This document shows, in pieces, positions 1-8,604 of a stretch of DNA of 64,000 nucleotides (its first letter is position 1; each line of letters opens with the position of its first letter). The DNA lies in contig JANLTO010000018.1 in the NCBI GenBank assembly GCA_031362985.1, positions 1-64,000 on the forward strand, given 5' to 3'. The notes below the pieces were generated by a model that saw only the letters and a list, made by a program, of their open reading frames with translations, ran no database searches and was not told the DNA's origin. A program made the translations under genes and the position numbers. This DNA comes from SHZL01 sp031362985. GTDB taxonomy: Bacteria > Pseudomonadota > Gammaproteobacteria > Xanthomonadales > SZUA-36.

Positions 1-20
1 ATTAACAGAGCGATGAAAAC

Positions 21-563
21 ATGGCAGAAGAGCAAAACGCAAATCCGGGGATGTCTGCAGAAGAGGTGGTACCGGCACAATTCCTCATCCAGAAGCTGTA
101 TGTGAAAGACGTCTCATTCGAACTGCCCAATGCTCCTGAAATATTCCAGGAACAGGGACAATCGGATGTGAAAATGAGCCTGGCCCAACGAGTTGATGAT
201 CTGGGCGAAAACCTGCACGAGGTGGTCTTAACGGTTACGGTAACAGCCACCCTGGGTGAAAAAACCGCTTACCTGGCTGAAGTGGCACAAGCAGGCATTT
301 TCCACATAACCGGATTCCGCGATCAGCAACTTCATGCAGTCATGAACATTCTTTGTCCAAGTGCGCTTTTTCCCTATGCGCGCCGGGCAATTTCCGACCT
401 GGTGGGAGATGGGGGATTTCCGCCCTTGACTCTGCAGCCGGTGAATTTTGAGCAACTTTACGCCCAGCGCGTGCAGGGTTTGATAAAACAGCAAGGCGCA
501 GCAACTGCGAGTGGCCAGGACAGCGGCGCCGCCGTACAGGCGGAGTTCCCGGGTACTAGCTGA
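21..563 (+). CDS. secB: Protein-export chaperone SecB
   Basis: SecB is the cytoplasmic tetrameric chaperone that keeps preproteins unfolded and hands them to SecA. The 180-residue product has the family signature throughout: FLIQKLYVKDVSFELPNAP near residues 22-40, a central segment ending AGIFHITGF, and the NILCPSALFPYAR block around residue 110. The C-terminal tail is Ala/Gly/Gln-rich and slightly longer than the usual 150-160 residues. The ATG at 21 gives the normal N terminus. gpsA follows after 11 bp, the classic secB-gpsA pairing, so the two are probably co-transcribed. Confidence 0.97.
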   Translation: MAEEQNANPGMSAEEVVPAQFLIQKLYVKDVSFELPNAPEIFQEQGQSDVKMSLAQRVDDLGENLHEVVLTVTVTATLGEKTAYLAEVAQAGIFHITGFRDQQLHAVMNILCPSALFPYARRAISDLVGDGGFPPLTLQPVNFEQLYAQRVQGLIKQQGAATASGQDSGAAVQAEFPGTS

Positions 564-574
564 CCAAGCGTCGC

Positions 575-1612
575 ATGGTGGCTGAAATCACCGACGGGGC
601 TGGCTCGAACAGCGTCATTCGCATAGCAGTTCTGGGCGCGGGTTCCTGGGGTTCTGCTTTGGCCATGCAATTGGCGCGTAGTGGAGCCCATTGCGTGCTC
701 TGGGGGCGATCCCCGGAGCACGTCGCTTTGATGAGAAAATCCGGCAGGAATGAGCGTTTCCTGCCGGGCATTTCTTTTCCCCCAAGCCTCACTTTCGAAA
801 GCAATCTGGAGCAGGCGCTGGCATGCACCGATGAGGTGATGATTGCCGTGCCCACAAGTGCGTTCACCGCTGTGCTCGATAGCGTCGCCGCAAACCTGCG
901 CGATGGCCAGGGTTTGAGTTGGGCCTGTAAGGGGCTGGAACCCGGTACAGGAAAGTTCTTGCATCAGGCAGCGCAGGAGCGGCTGGACAATGAAAGGGCG
1001 CTTGCAGTTGTGACCGGGCCCTCCTTTGCCGTGGAGGTGGCGCGTTCGCTTCCGACCGCGGTTACGGTTGCGGGCACTGATGAGACATACTGCAGAAAAA
1101 TAGCGCAGGCCCTGCATGGGCTGAATTTTCGCGCTTATACCAGCGATGACATCATTGGTGCGGAATTGGGTGGGGCGGTTAAGAACGTGCTGGCTGTTGC
1201 CACCGGAATATCAGATGGTTTGTCCTTTGGCAACAATGCCAGGGCTGCGTTAATCACTCGTGGATTGGCTGAGATGATGCGCTTGGGGCGAGCCTTGGGC
1301 GCCCGCGACCAGACCCTGACGGGTCTGGCAGGTATGGGAGACCTGGTATTAACCAGCACGGGGGAGCTTTCGCGCAACCGCCGGCTGGGACTTGCCCTTG
1401 GCGCTGGGAAATCCGTGGACAGCGCGGTGCGAGACATCGGCCAGGTTGTTGAAGGCGTAAGCACTTCCGCAGAAGTGTGGCGACTGGCGCAACGCTACAA
1501 TGTGGAAATGCCAATTTCGGAACAGGTTTACGGCATTATTCATATGGGGCTGGACCCCAGGCAATGTGTACGCGAACTCCTGTCCCGGGAGCAAAAGCCA
1601 GAGCGCATCTGA
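575..1612 (+). CDS. gpsA: Glycerol-3-phosphate dehydrogenase [NAD(P)+]
   Basis: GpsA reduces dihydroxyacetone phosphate to sn-glycerol 3-phosphate, the backbone for phospholipid synthesis, in the cytoplasm. The Rossmann motif GAGSWG is at residues 21-26. The catalytic-lysine segment GGAVKNVLAVATGI and the substrate-binding segment TGLAGMGDLVLTSTG are both present. The length of 345 residues is normal. The N terminus from the ATG at 575 is about ten residues longer than in E. coli, so the start is slightly uncertain. It follows secB directly in the same orientation. Confidence 0.97.
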   Translation: MVAEITDGAGSNSVIRIAVLGAGSWGSALAMQLARSGAHCVLWGRSPEHVALMRKSGRNERFLPGISFPPSLTFESNLEQALACTDEVMIAVPTSAFTAVLDSVAANLRDGQGLSWACKGLEPGTGKFLHQAAQERLDNERALAVVTGPSFAVEVARSLPTAVTVAGTDETYCRKIAQALHGLNFRAYTSDDIIGAELGGAVKNVLAVATGISDGLSFGNNARAALITRGLAEMMRLGRALGARDQTLTGLAGMGDLVLTSTGELSRNRRLGLALGAGKSVDSAVRDIGQVVEGVSTSAEVWRLAQRYNVEMPISEQVYGIIHMGLDPRQCVRELLSREQKPERI

Positions 1613-1656
1613 CAGACCACTGCGGGTAAGTGCCTGGCGCTGAAACGGCACGGCTC

Positions 1657-2121
1657 TCATGCCAATGTCGTAAATCCTGTTTGGCGCAAAGCCTCAAACA
1701 AGGCTACCGCAACCGCGTTCGAAAGGTTCATGCTGCGACTGTCCTGGCGCATGGGTAGCCGTAGTACGCGTGACGTGCCAGTCTCACTGAGTATGGTTTG
1801 CGGGATCCCCCGGGTCTCGGGTCCAAACAGAAGCCCATCATAGGGCTGAAACTCTGCCTGGTCGTAGCGGGTTTTCCCGTGTGTAGAAAAAGCCCACAGA
1901 CGCATAAGCGGGTTACGTTGCTGGAAGGAGCACCAATCGGTATAGCGGGCTACGTCTGCAAGTTCGTGATAGTCCAGTCCGGCACGTTTGACCCTGGCTT
2001 CGTCCAAATCAAAACCCAGGGGTTCTACCAAATGCAGACGCGCTCCCGTGTTGGCGCACAAACGGATGATGTTTCCGGTATTAGGTGGAATTTCTGGCTC
2101 ATACAAGATGACATTGAACAC
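1657..2121 (-). CDS. trmL: tRNA (cytidine(34)-2'-O)-methyltransferase TrmL
   Basis: TrmL 2'-O-methylates the wobble nucleotide of tRNA-Leu isoacceptors. The 154-residue product is a minimal SPOUT enzyme. It starts MFNVILYEPEIPPNTGN and has the NTGNIIRLCANTG segment at about 14-26, LFGPETRGIP in the middle and the SMNLSNAVAVALFEA knot motif near the C terminus. The length matches the family. It is convergent with gpsA and stands alone. Confidence 0.95.
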   Translation of the reverse strand: MFNVILYEPEIPPNTGNIIRLCANTGARLHLVEPLGFDLDEARVKRAGLDYHELADVARYTDWCSFQQRNPLMRLWAFSTHGKTRYDQAEFQPYDGLLFGPETRGIPQTILSETGTSRVLRLPMRQDSRSMNLSNAVAVALFEALRQTGFTTLA

Positions 2122-2372
2122 GGTGCAAATCCTGTTGATTCAGAAACTGCCTGTACCAGGTGACGAGGTGTTTGCTGAATTTGCGATAAAGCGAAAAGCA
2201 ACTGCGGCGCGGATTTCCACCATCCGTGGGTGCCCGGCACGGCTAGTTGATCATACCGAAAATCGAGTAATACAATGAAAAATATACCAAATAGCGAGAT
2301 TTTCTGGCAAATTTCCGACGCATATTCAGATTTGACAGGCAGAATTCATGGGCGTATTGTCTACCCCCGCGG

Positions 2373-2388
2373 ACACAATATCTTGTGT
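2373..2388. promoter_or_regulatory. NrdR box 1 upstream of nrdJa
   Basis: The sequence ACACAATATCTTGTGT is an almost perfect palindrome and matches the known NrdR box consensus (acaCWAtATaTWGtgt). It lies about 60 bp upstream of the nrdJa start. NrdR is a zinc-finger/ATP-cone repressor of ribonucleotide reductase operons. No nrdR gene is in this window. Confidence 0.85.
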
Positions 2389-2404
2389 CCAAAAAAAAAC
2401 TAGC

Positions 2405-2420
2405 GCACAATAAATTGTGT
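2405..2420. promoter_or_regulatory. NrdR box 2 upstream of nrdJa
   Basis: The sequence GCACAATAAATTGTGT is a second NrdR-type palindrome. It begins 32 bp after the first, about three helical turns, which is the spacing typical of paired NrdR sites. The pair sits 30-75 bp upstream of nrdJa and probably overlaps its promoter. Confidence 0.85.
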
Positions 2421-2448
2421 CTCATAATTAATAAAACCAAAGAATTAC

Positions 2449-4608
2449 ATGGCAGAAGTGATGAGCAGCGTGCAAGCCGAAGTCTTTAGCATTGATTCGC
2501 AAGAAATTCCTCTGCAGGAAGCGTCCTTTGATATTTGGGACAAAAAATATCGCCTGAAGTCGAAAACCGGGGAAGTGATTGACGCAACCATTGACGACAC
2601 CTTCAAGCGTGTCGCGCGCGCCCTGGCTGATTCAGAGCTCACCCCGGAAAAGCGGGAAAAATGGAACGAATTGTTTCTATGGGCATTGCGCAGAGGAGCC
2701 ATTCCTGCCGGCAGGATCACGTCGAATGCCGGTGCCCAGGAGCACAAGCCGGCTACGTCTACCATCAACTGCACTGTGTCCGGAATCATCACGGACTCCA
2801 TGAACGGAATTCTCGAAAAAGTCCACGAGGCGGGCCTTACCCTGAAAGCAGGGTGTGGTATTGGCTATGAATTTTCCACACTGAGGCCGAAAGGGGCCTA
2901 CGTGTCCGGGGCAGGCGCATACACTTCCGGGCCGCTGAGCTTCATGGATATTTACGACAAAATGTGTTTCACGGTGTCTTCGGCGGGTGGTCGCCGCGGG
3001 GCGCAGATGGCCACATTTGAAATCGGGCATCCGGACGTTATGGAATTCATCCGGGCAAAGCGGGAAGACGGGCGCCTACGGCAGTTCAACTGCTCTTTGT
3101 TAATTACCGACGAATTCATGAAAGCGGTTGAGGAAAACGCAGTCTGGCCTCTCGCATTTCCCATTAACGAATACGAAGCGAAAGACATGGACCTGGCTGA
3201 TGCAAGCCGTATCCAGTGGCGTGAATGGCCACAGACAGAAGGCTATGTCACGCGAGATGACGGATTGGTGGCCTGCCGGATCTACAAAACCATCCCGGCC
3301 CGCCGATTGTGGGACATGATCATGTCATCCACCTATGATTTTGCAGAACCGGGCTTCATCCTCATCGACCGAATCAACGAGATGAACAACAACTGGTTTT
3401 GCGAAAACATCCGCGCAACCAACCCATGTGGCGAACAGCCTTTGCCACCATACGGTGCATGCTTGCTGGGTTCGGTCAACCTCACCCGATTTGTAGAAAA
3501 GCCGTTTACCGAAGAAGCGAGGTTTAACTGGGACGAATACCATAAGGTGGTCCGGATATTTACCCGGATGCTTGATAACGTCGTGGAAGTCAATGGTTTA
3601 CCCCTGGGCAAACAGCGCGACGAGATTGCGCGTAAACGCAGGCATGGCATGGGTTTCCTCGGTTTGGGTTCGACCCTGACGATGCTGAGAATGAAATACG
3701 GGTCGCCTCAATCTTTGGAATTTACCGAAAGAGTCTCAAGGGAAATGGCGATAGCCGGTTGGGAAGAAGGTTTGGAACTTTGCAGGGAAAAAGGGCCAGC
3801 TCCCATCATGAACGAAGAGTTTGAAGTCAGTGGTGAGATGTTGCGCCGCAGGCCGGAAATGAAGCGGGATGGTTATGCGGCGGGAGACAAGATCACCGGC
3901 CGGGTATTGCACGCAAAATACAGTCGTTACATGCAACGTATCGCAGAGCATGCACCGGACCTGGTAGCAGCCCTGGTCGAAGAAGGCGCCCGGTTCACTC
4001 ATCACTCATCTATTGCGCCGACGGGGACCATTTCCTTATCCATTGGCAACAACGTTTCCAACGGCATCGAACCAAGTTTTGCTCACCACTACAGCCGTAA
4101 TGTCATTCGCGAAGGGCGCAAGACCAAGGAAAAGGTCGAGGTTTTCAGCTATGAACTGCTGGCTTACCGGCACCTGATTAACAGCCGCGCCATTCCGCAT
4201 GCGGAGGATGAGATCAGCAGGTTGCCGGACTATTTTGTCACTGCGCAGGATATTTACCCCACCCAGCATGTGGACATACAAGCTGCAGCGCAAAAATGGG
4301 TTGATTCATCCATTTCCAAGACTGCCAATGTTCCCACCGAATTTGCTTTCGAGAAATTCAAGGACATTTACACCTACGCATATCATCAAGGCCTCAAAGG
4401 CTGCACCACGTTCCGTTTCAACCCCGAGGCATTTCAGGGCGTGCTGGTGAATGAGCGCGATCTGGAAAACACAAAATACCGCTTTGTGCTGGACGATGGC
4501 GAGGTAGTTGAGGTTAAGGGCAACGAAGAAATTGAATACGATGGTGAGATGCATACTGCTGCTAATCTTTTCGACGCACTGAAGGAAGGGTATTACGGCA
4601 AGTTCTGA
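2449..4608 (+). CDS. nrdJa: Adenosylcobalamin-dependent ribonucleotide reductase, catalytic part (NrdJa)
   Basis: This is the catalytic 10-stranded barrel of class II (B12-dependent) ribonucleotide reductase, which makes deoxyribonucleotides with or without oxygen. Visible motifs are INCTVSG with Cys108 and NPCGEQPLPPYG with Cys327 and Glu329, plus the ribonucleotide-reductase signature SSIAPTGTISL. At 719 residues it lacks the C-terminal TSCPD/zinc part, which is encoded separately by the downstream gene at 4938. This is the NrdJa/NrdJb split known in Pseudomonas aeruginosa. Paired NrdR boxes lie upstream. The ATG at 2449 is used, but an in-frame ATG at 2461 is also possible. Confidence 0.93.
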   Translation: MAEVMSSVQAEVFSIDSQEIPLQEASFDIWDKKYRLKSKTGEVIDATIDDTFKRVARALADSELTPEKREKWNELFLWALRRGAIPAGRITSNAGAQEHKPATSTINCTVSGIITDSMNGILEKVHEAGLTLKAGCGIGYEFSTLRPKGAYVSGAGAYTSGPLSFMDIYDKMCFTVSSAGGRRGAQMATFEIGHPDVMEFIRAKREDGRLRQFNCSLLITDEFMKAVEENAVWPLAFPINEYEAKDMDLADASRIQWREWPQTEGYVTRDDGLVACRIYKTIPARRLWDMIMSSTYDFAEPGFILIDRINEMNNNWFCENIRATNPCGEQPLPPYGACLLGSVNLTRFVEKPFTEEARFNWDEYHKVVRIFTRMLDNVVEVNGLPLGKQRDEIARKRRHGMGFLGLGSTLTMLRMKYGSPQSLEFTERVSREMAIAGWEEGLELCREKGPAPIMNEEFEVSGEMLRRRPEMKRDGYAAGDKITGRVLHAKYSRYMQRIAEHAPDLVAALVEEGARFTHHSSIAPTGTISLSIGNNVSNGIEPSFAHHYSRNVIREGRKTKEKVEVFSYELLAYRHLINSRAIPHAEDEISRLPDYFVTAQDIYPTQHVDIQAAAQKWVDSSISKTANVPTEFAFEKFKDIYTYAYHQGLKGCTTFRFNPEAFQGVLVNERDLENTKYRFVLDDGEVVEVKGNEEIEYDGEMHTAANLFDALKEGYYGKF

Positions 4609-4625
4609 GCATGGCAAAGGACAGT

Positions 4626-4657
4626 GGAGGTGTACCGTAGTACAAGGAAGTACACCT
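4626..4657. repeat. Palindromic repeat, copy 1
   Basis: AGGTGTAC pairs with GTACACCT across a 14-nt spacer. The core GTACAAGGAAGTAC resembles the core of the second copy at 4727-4757, and both begin GGAGGTGT. The two look like diverged copies of one REP-like palindrome. Confidence 0.55.
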
Positions 4658-4726
4658 AATATAATAAAAATAGCTCACTAGGGATAAAGTGGCGGCGAGG
4701 GATGTTATAGCTACCGCCAAATTGTA

Positions 4727-4757
4727 GGGAGGTGTTACGTACAGGGACGTACGCCTC
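4727..4757. repeat. Palindromic repeat, copy 2, terminator-like
   Basis: GGAGGTGT leads into GTACAGGGACGTAC and ends GCCTC, followed by TTTTT at 4758-4762. It is about 100 bp after copy 1. Because a T-run follows, it could partly terminate or attenuate transcription between nrdJa and nrdJb. Confidence 0.5.
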
Positions 4758-4937
4758 TTTTTCAGAGATGAGCGAGGTCAGAAACAAAGCATTCAGGAAT
4801 GGGGAGCACTACCGAATCGCCGATCACATGGATGGATCGGCGGTCCTTAATCCCCCTGGTAGATTCAACGAAGCAGGATTGTCGATGTTTGGGCGCCAAG
4901 GAGTGTTTGACGCCCGGATTACCCCGTCAGGAGCGTC

Positions 4938-5678
4938 ATGAGTACCCGTATCGATAAAAAAATAGTTGGGTTCGAGGTGGTCAAGAAGGAAGAGGAAGCA
5001 GCGGCTCGTGCAGCAGCAGCTGTGGCCAAGGAAGAACGCCAGTCGGCGAAGATTATCCGCATGACGGAGCAAGTGGCGCGGCCCGAAGGCATGGATGCAC
5101 TGGAAGGCTCAACCTACAAGATCAAGACCCCGCTCGATGATCACGCCATGTACGTGACGATCAACGACATCATCCTGAATGCAGGGACTGAGCACGAGCA
5201 GCGGCGGCCGTTTGAGATTTTCATCAATTCCAAGAACATGGATCACTTCCAGTGGATAGTCGCGCTGACCAGGCTGATGTCCGCTGTATTCCGCAAAGGT
5301 GGTGACGTCACATTTCTGGCTGAGGAACTACAGGCCGTATTTGACCCCAAGGGCGGATACTGGAAACCCGGTGGTAAGTTCATGCCGTCCATCATTGCGG
5401 ATATCGGCGCTGTAATTGAACATCACTTGCGCAAAATCGGACTGATGGAAAAGGAAGAATTATCGCAACAGCAGCAACTCATACTCAAGCAGAAAAGGGC
5501 CGAAGCTGAAGCAGCAGATTCAGTCCGGGCGGCATTGAACAGCGGCCCGGCGGATTTGGCGGAATCAACCGGTTACCCGGCCTCCGCCAGGTTATGTAAT
5601 AAGTGCAACACCAAAGCAGTGGTTAACATGGACAATTGCGCCACTTGTCTGTCCTGCGGTTATTCCAAATGCGGGTAA
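4938..5678 (+). CDS. nrdJb: Class II ribonucleotide reductase, C-terminal TSCPD/zinc subunit (NrdJb)
   Basis: This 246-residue protein is the detached C-terminal part of the B12-dependent reductase. An Ala/Glu-rich segment is followed by the TSCPD-type domain (YKIKTPLDDHAMYVTINDI, then a segment with KGGDVTFLAEEL). The last 27 residues are cysteine-rich (CNKC, CATC, CGYSKCG) and probably bind zinc and relay electrons to the active site. AGGAG four bases before the ATG supports the start. NrdJa and NrdJb are both needed for activity in Pseudomonas, and I infer the same here. The gap to nrdJa is unusually long. Confidence 0.92.
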   Translation: MSTRIDKKIVGFEVVKKEEEAAARAAAAVAKEERQSAKIIRMTEQVARPEGMDALEGSTYKIKTPLDDHAMYVTINDIILNAGTEHEQRRPFEIFINSKNMDHFQWIVALTRLMSAVFRKGGDVTFLAEELQAVFDPKGGYWKPGGKFMPSIIADIGAVIEHHLRKIGLMEKEELSQQQQLILKQKRAEAEAADSVRAALNSGPADLAESTGYPASARLCNKCNTKAVVNMDNCATCLSCGYSKCG

Positions 5679-5680
5679 AG

Positions 5681-6274
5681 CTATCCAGGTACGGCCTGTT
5701 GCATGCTGTTTCCCATGAAAAGAAACCTGACCATCATCTGCACGATAATACCCAGCACGATAGCCGATACAAAGTGAACCGCGCGCTTTTGTTGCGGAAT
5801 AGCCAGCCCCAACGGCAGTATTTGATACAGGAAAACCAGGCCCAGAACGCCGCCAGCCAGCGCAACAAAAAAGCCAATTAGAGGGATCAGCGCACCCACT
5901 ACACCCGCTAACCAGCCCGGGATCATGGCAAATGTTATGGCGGCAAATGCCCGGGAAATATCCGGTTTACCCTCGAACACTCCAGCCAACACATTCAAAA
6001 TAAGCGCAAACACGGCCACTCCAACTGCTGCCAGGAACAAGCCGATTAACAAGGCGGGCAGGAAGGCCTGTTGATATCCGAAAGAAACAAATCCCCCGGC
6101 CATGCGGGAAAACACCAGGGTCAGCAACACATTGGTGAACAGCAAGGGTGCAGTGAGTGCTATCGCAGTCTCTTTCCAATCAGGAGTGTTTTCGAAATAC
6201 GCTCGCCACGTGTTCTCGCGATCCAGCAAACCGCCTTTTGTAAGGGAAATAGTTTTATTGAGATCAAAGTTCAT
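5681..6274 (-). CDS. YIP1-family inner-membrane protein
   Basis: The product has 197 residues with about five hydrophobic segments (around 38-56, 68-90, 106-130, 132-155 and 165-188). A short polar N terminus includes W..YF...P.W, typical of the bacterial YIP1 family. The function of bacterial members is unknown. A clear GGGAGG ribosome-binding site lies 8 bases upstream of the ATG. It is convergent with nrdJb, with only 2 bp between the stop codons. Confidence 0.75.
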   Translation of the reverse strand: MNFDLNKTISLTKGGLLDRENTWRAYFENTPDWKETAIALTAPLLFTNVLLTLVFSRMAGGFVSFGYQQAFLPALLIGLFLAAVGVAVFALILNVLAGVFEGKPDISRAFAAITFAMIPGWLAGVVGALIPLIGFFVALAGGVLGLVFLYQILPLGLAIPQQKRAVHFVSAIVLGIIVQMMVRFLFMGNSMQQAVPG

Positions 6275-6359
6275 GGCAAATGCCTCCCTGTAAAGTGATG
6301 GGTAGTCAATGCGGCTTCGTAATACAAATCCAGTATATCCAAGCTACTTGTTTTAGCCA

Positions 6360-7835
6360 TCATGGTTGGCTAAGCACCTTGAGCATCTGATACCAGTATT
6401 CGGTACCCTGGTGAAACTCGGCGATGCCGATTTTTTCGTCCAGCCCGTGCGCCCTGATATCTTCCGGCCGCATAAACCAACCGGCCACTCCAAAAACCGG
6501 CATGCCTGCGTTGCGCAGGAACAGGCCGTCCGTAGCCCCGGTTGCCATCTCGGGAATCACCGGCACACCAGGCCAGAAGGCCTCAGCCAGGGTTTCAATG
6601 GTTTCCTGCAGTTCACCCGGTAAAACAGAAGCCGGGCTGGGTATTGCATCGTAAACGGAAGTAAACGTGATCGCATCATTGGCCACGAGACCTTTTAGTT
6701 TTGTCTGCACTTCCGCGGGGTTTGTACCGGGAAGCATTCTGCAATTGACGGTCGCTGAGACCTCGCGCGGGAGGGCATTTTCCGCTTCCCCCCCCTCGAT
6801 CAGGGTGGCCACACAGGTCGTTCTCATCAGGGCATTCAAGTACGGGTCCCGGGACAAGCGGCTGGCGGCTTCCGCGTCTTGGTCATTCCTGGACAAGGCG
6901 AGCATGTCGGCAGCCACCTGGCCTGTTTCCCGGTTTGACCCGCGTTCAAACATCAATTTGGCATCGGGACTCAATCCTACCGGGAAGGCATATTCAGAAA
7001 TATTCACCAAAGCCCGGGCGAGTTGGTAGATCGAATTGTCCGGGCGCGGGAGCGAGCTGTGTCCTCCGGCATTGGTAATGGTCAACCGATAAGATTGGTA
7101 GATTTTCTCGCTGGTTTGAACCAGAAAAGCCTGCGGTTTGAAATTCCCGGAATACAGGCCACCTCCCGCATCGGTATTGATCGCGTATTCGGCGTCGATC
7201 AACTCATAGCCATCAGTAGCCAGCCACTTCGCTACCGCACCTTCGACCTCCTCGTCTCCGGTTAACATCAGGATCAAGTCCCGGTCAGGAACATATTTTT
7301 CCTCCTGAAGGCGGATGAAGTTTGCCACGAGGTGAGTAGCGCCGGCCTTGTTGTCCTGGGTGCCCCTGCCGTAATAGTGGCCGTCCTTCTCTCCAAATGT
7401 GAAAGGCGGGAAAGCCCAGGCCTTGGGGTCGGCTGTGACCACGTCAATATGTGCCATTGTAAGTAAGGGCTTTGTGTCTCCGACGCCCCGAATTCGCGCC
7501 ACCAGCCCGTATTTGTTCGGCATGGGGTTAATTACAAGGACATCTTCCTGAGGAATGCCGGCCGCAATCAGTCGCTGTTCCATGGCTTCCACAGCGAGGC
7601 GGGTCTGGTCGGGTTTCTCACTGGTTGATTCGAAGTTGACCAGTTGACGAAAAATATCCTCGGCGCGTTGCTCATTGATGGATAGGGTTTTGGTGCTATC
7701 ACCGATGGCCCAAAGCGACGGGGCCAGGGTCGCGAAAACGCATGTCACAATGGCAAGGCAGAAGCCAACTCCACGTGTATGGGCTGCGTTGCGATGCTTA
7801 CTCGTGCCTGGTTCCTTCCTTCTCAATTGTGCCAT
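6360..7835 (-). CDS. Exported M20-family metallopeptidase
   Basis: This is a 491-residue zinc aminoacylase/carboxypeptidase-type hydrolase. After a basic N-terminal region, a hydrophobic stretch at about 25-43 ending LWA looks like a signal peptide, so the enzyme probably acts in the periplasm. Metal-site motifs of M20 enzymes are present: LLTMAHIDVV, GRGTQDNKAG and LTGDEEVEG, and a late ATDGLFLRNAG segment. The M20 dimerisation domain lies in the middle (YRLTITNAGGHSSLP). The likely role is dipeptide or N-acyl-amino-acid hydrolysis; the substrate cannot be told. It is transcribed alone. Confidence 0.88.
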   Translation of the reverse strand: MAQLRRKEPGTSKHRNAAHTRGVGFCLAIVTCVFATLAPSLWAIGDSTKTLSINEQRAEDIFRQLVNFESTSEKPDQTRLAVEAMEQRLIAAGIPQEDVLVINPMPNKYGLVARIRGVGDTKPLLTMAHIDVVTADPKAWAFPPFTFGEKDGHYYGRGTQDNKAGATHLVANFIRLQEEKYVPDRDLILMLTGDEEVEGAVAKWLATDGYELIDAEYAINTDAGGGLYSGNFKPQAFLVQTSEKIYQSYRLTITNAGGHSSLPRPDNSIYQLARALVNISEYAFPVGLSPDAKLMFERGSNRETGQVAADMLALSRNDQDAEAASRLSRDPYLNALMRTTCVATLIEGGEAENALPREVSATVNCRMLPGTNPAEVQTKLKGLVANDAITFTSVYDAIPSPASVLPGELQETIETLAEAFWPGVPVIPEMATGATDGLFLRNAGMPVFGVAGWFMRPEDIRAHGLDEKIGIAEFHQGTEYWYQMLKVLSQP

Positions 7836-8021
7836 GCTTGTTTTCCGGGGTTGTTTAGTCGTAATTGCAGTAATAGAGTGATTTGGATGTATGGCTGCAC
7901 AGATTGAATGAAATCATTGGGAATGGCAAATTCCACTTGATCAAGTTCAGGATTACATGCATGGAAAGTAGCGTTTTTCAGTAGAATTCTGTGATGTCCT
8001 CGTCCAAAGGAGAAAACTAAA

Positions 8022-8567
8022 ATGCCAGTCATCCAACTACGAACCCCCAGGTCATCAGGAGATAAAGCGCTGAAGCTGCTCTTGCACTGCTATGTCGGAC
8101 TCTATGCAATCTCAGTCACGTGTTTGTTTGCCGTGGCGCCGGTGTTCGCCGCAGGCCAGGATAATGTCGCCTATCTGGGTCAACCTGATTTGGAAGGTAA
8201 AAAACTACCTTTCTCAGAAGCGGTGCGGGTCGGAAACCTCTTGTTCCTTTCCGGGCAAATAGGCCTGGACCCCGGGACCGGGAAATTGGTAGCAGGAGGA
8301 ATTCAGCCGGAAACCCGCCAGACGCTGGAAAACATAAAGGCTACTTTGGCCAGGTATGATTCTTCGATGTCACAGGTGATCAAGTGTACGGTTTTCCTCG
8401 CAGACATTTCTGAATGGGGAGACATGAACGTAGTTTACCTTGAGTTCTTTCCCCTGAACCCGCCGGCACGCAGTGCTTTGGGCACAAGCGGCCTGGCTTT
8501 GGGCGCCAGAACGGAAATTGAGTGCTTGGCCTACGTCGACTCGAAACCGCCCGCTAACGGCGGCTGA
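8022..8567 (+). CDS. RidA/YjgF-family protein with N-terminal signal sequence
   Basis: Residues 58-175 form a complete Rid domain (FLSGQIGLDPGTGKLV; NPPARSALGTSGLALGARTEIECLAYV), including the arginine that binds the carboxylate of imine substrates in active RidA. Unusually for this cytosolic family, about 45 extra N-terminal residues include a hydrophobic segment (CYVGLYAISVTCLFAVAPVFA) that looks like a Sec signal peptide ending AxA. AAAGGAG lies upstream of the ATG. Location in the periplasm is inferred. It may still be an enamine/imine deaminase or another Rid-superfamily member. Confidence 0.85.
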   Translation: MPVIQLRTPRSSGDKALKLLLHCYVGLYAISVTCLFAVAPVFAAGQDNVAYLGQPDLEGKKLPFSEAVRVGNLLFLSGQIGLDPGTGKLVAGGIQPETRQTLENIKATLARYDSSMSQVIKCTVFLADISEWGDMNVVYLEFFPLNPPARSALGTSGLALGARTEIECLAYVDSKPPANGG

Positions 8568-8604
8568 GCGACTGAAATCGGTCAAATCGCGGAGCCAGGG
8601 CGCT

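Larger units (their letters stand above)
4609..4937 (+). other. Structured intergenic region between nrdJa and nrdJb
   Basis: This is 329 bp with no convincing gene between two subunits that must be co-expressed. It contains a chain of potential hairpins: 4626-4657, a weak 4691-4718, 4727-4757 followed by five T, 4818-4842 with an 8-bp perfect stem (CGCCGATC/GATCGGCG), and 4891-4915 (GGGCG/CGCCC). A possible 69-codon frame at 4732-4941 overlaps these hairpins and is not credible. A normal ribosome-binding site (AGGAG) precedes nrdJb at its end. Confidence 0.6.

Noticed and set aside
4732..4941. 69-codon frame between nrdJa and nrdJb
   Set aside because: It overlaps strong palindromes and the nrdJb start, begins at a non-ATG codon and has no ribosome-binding site or protein-like composition.
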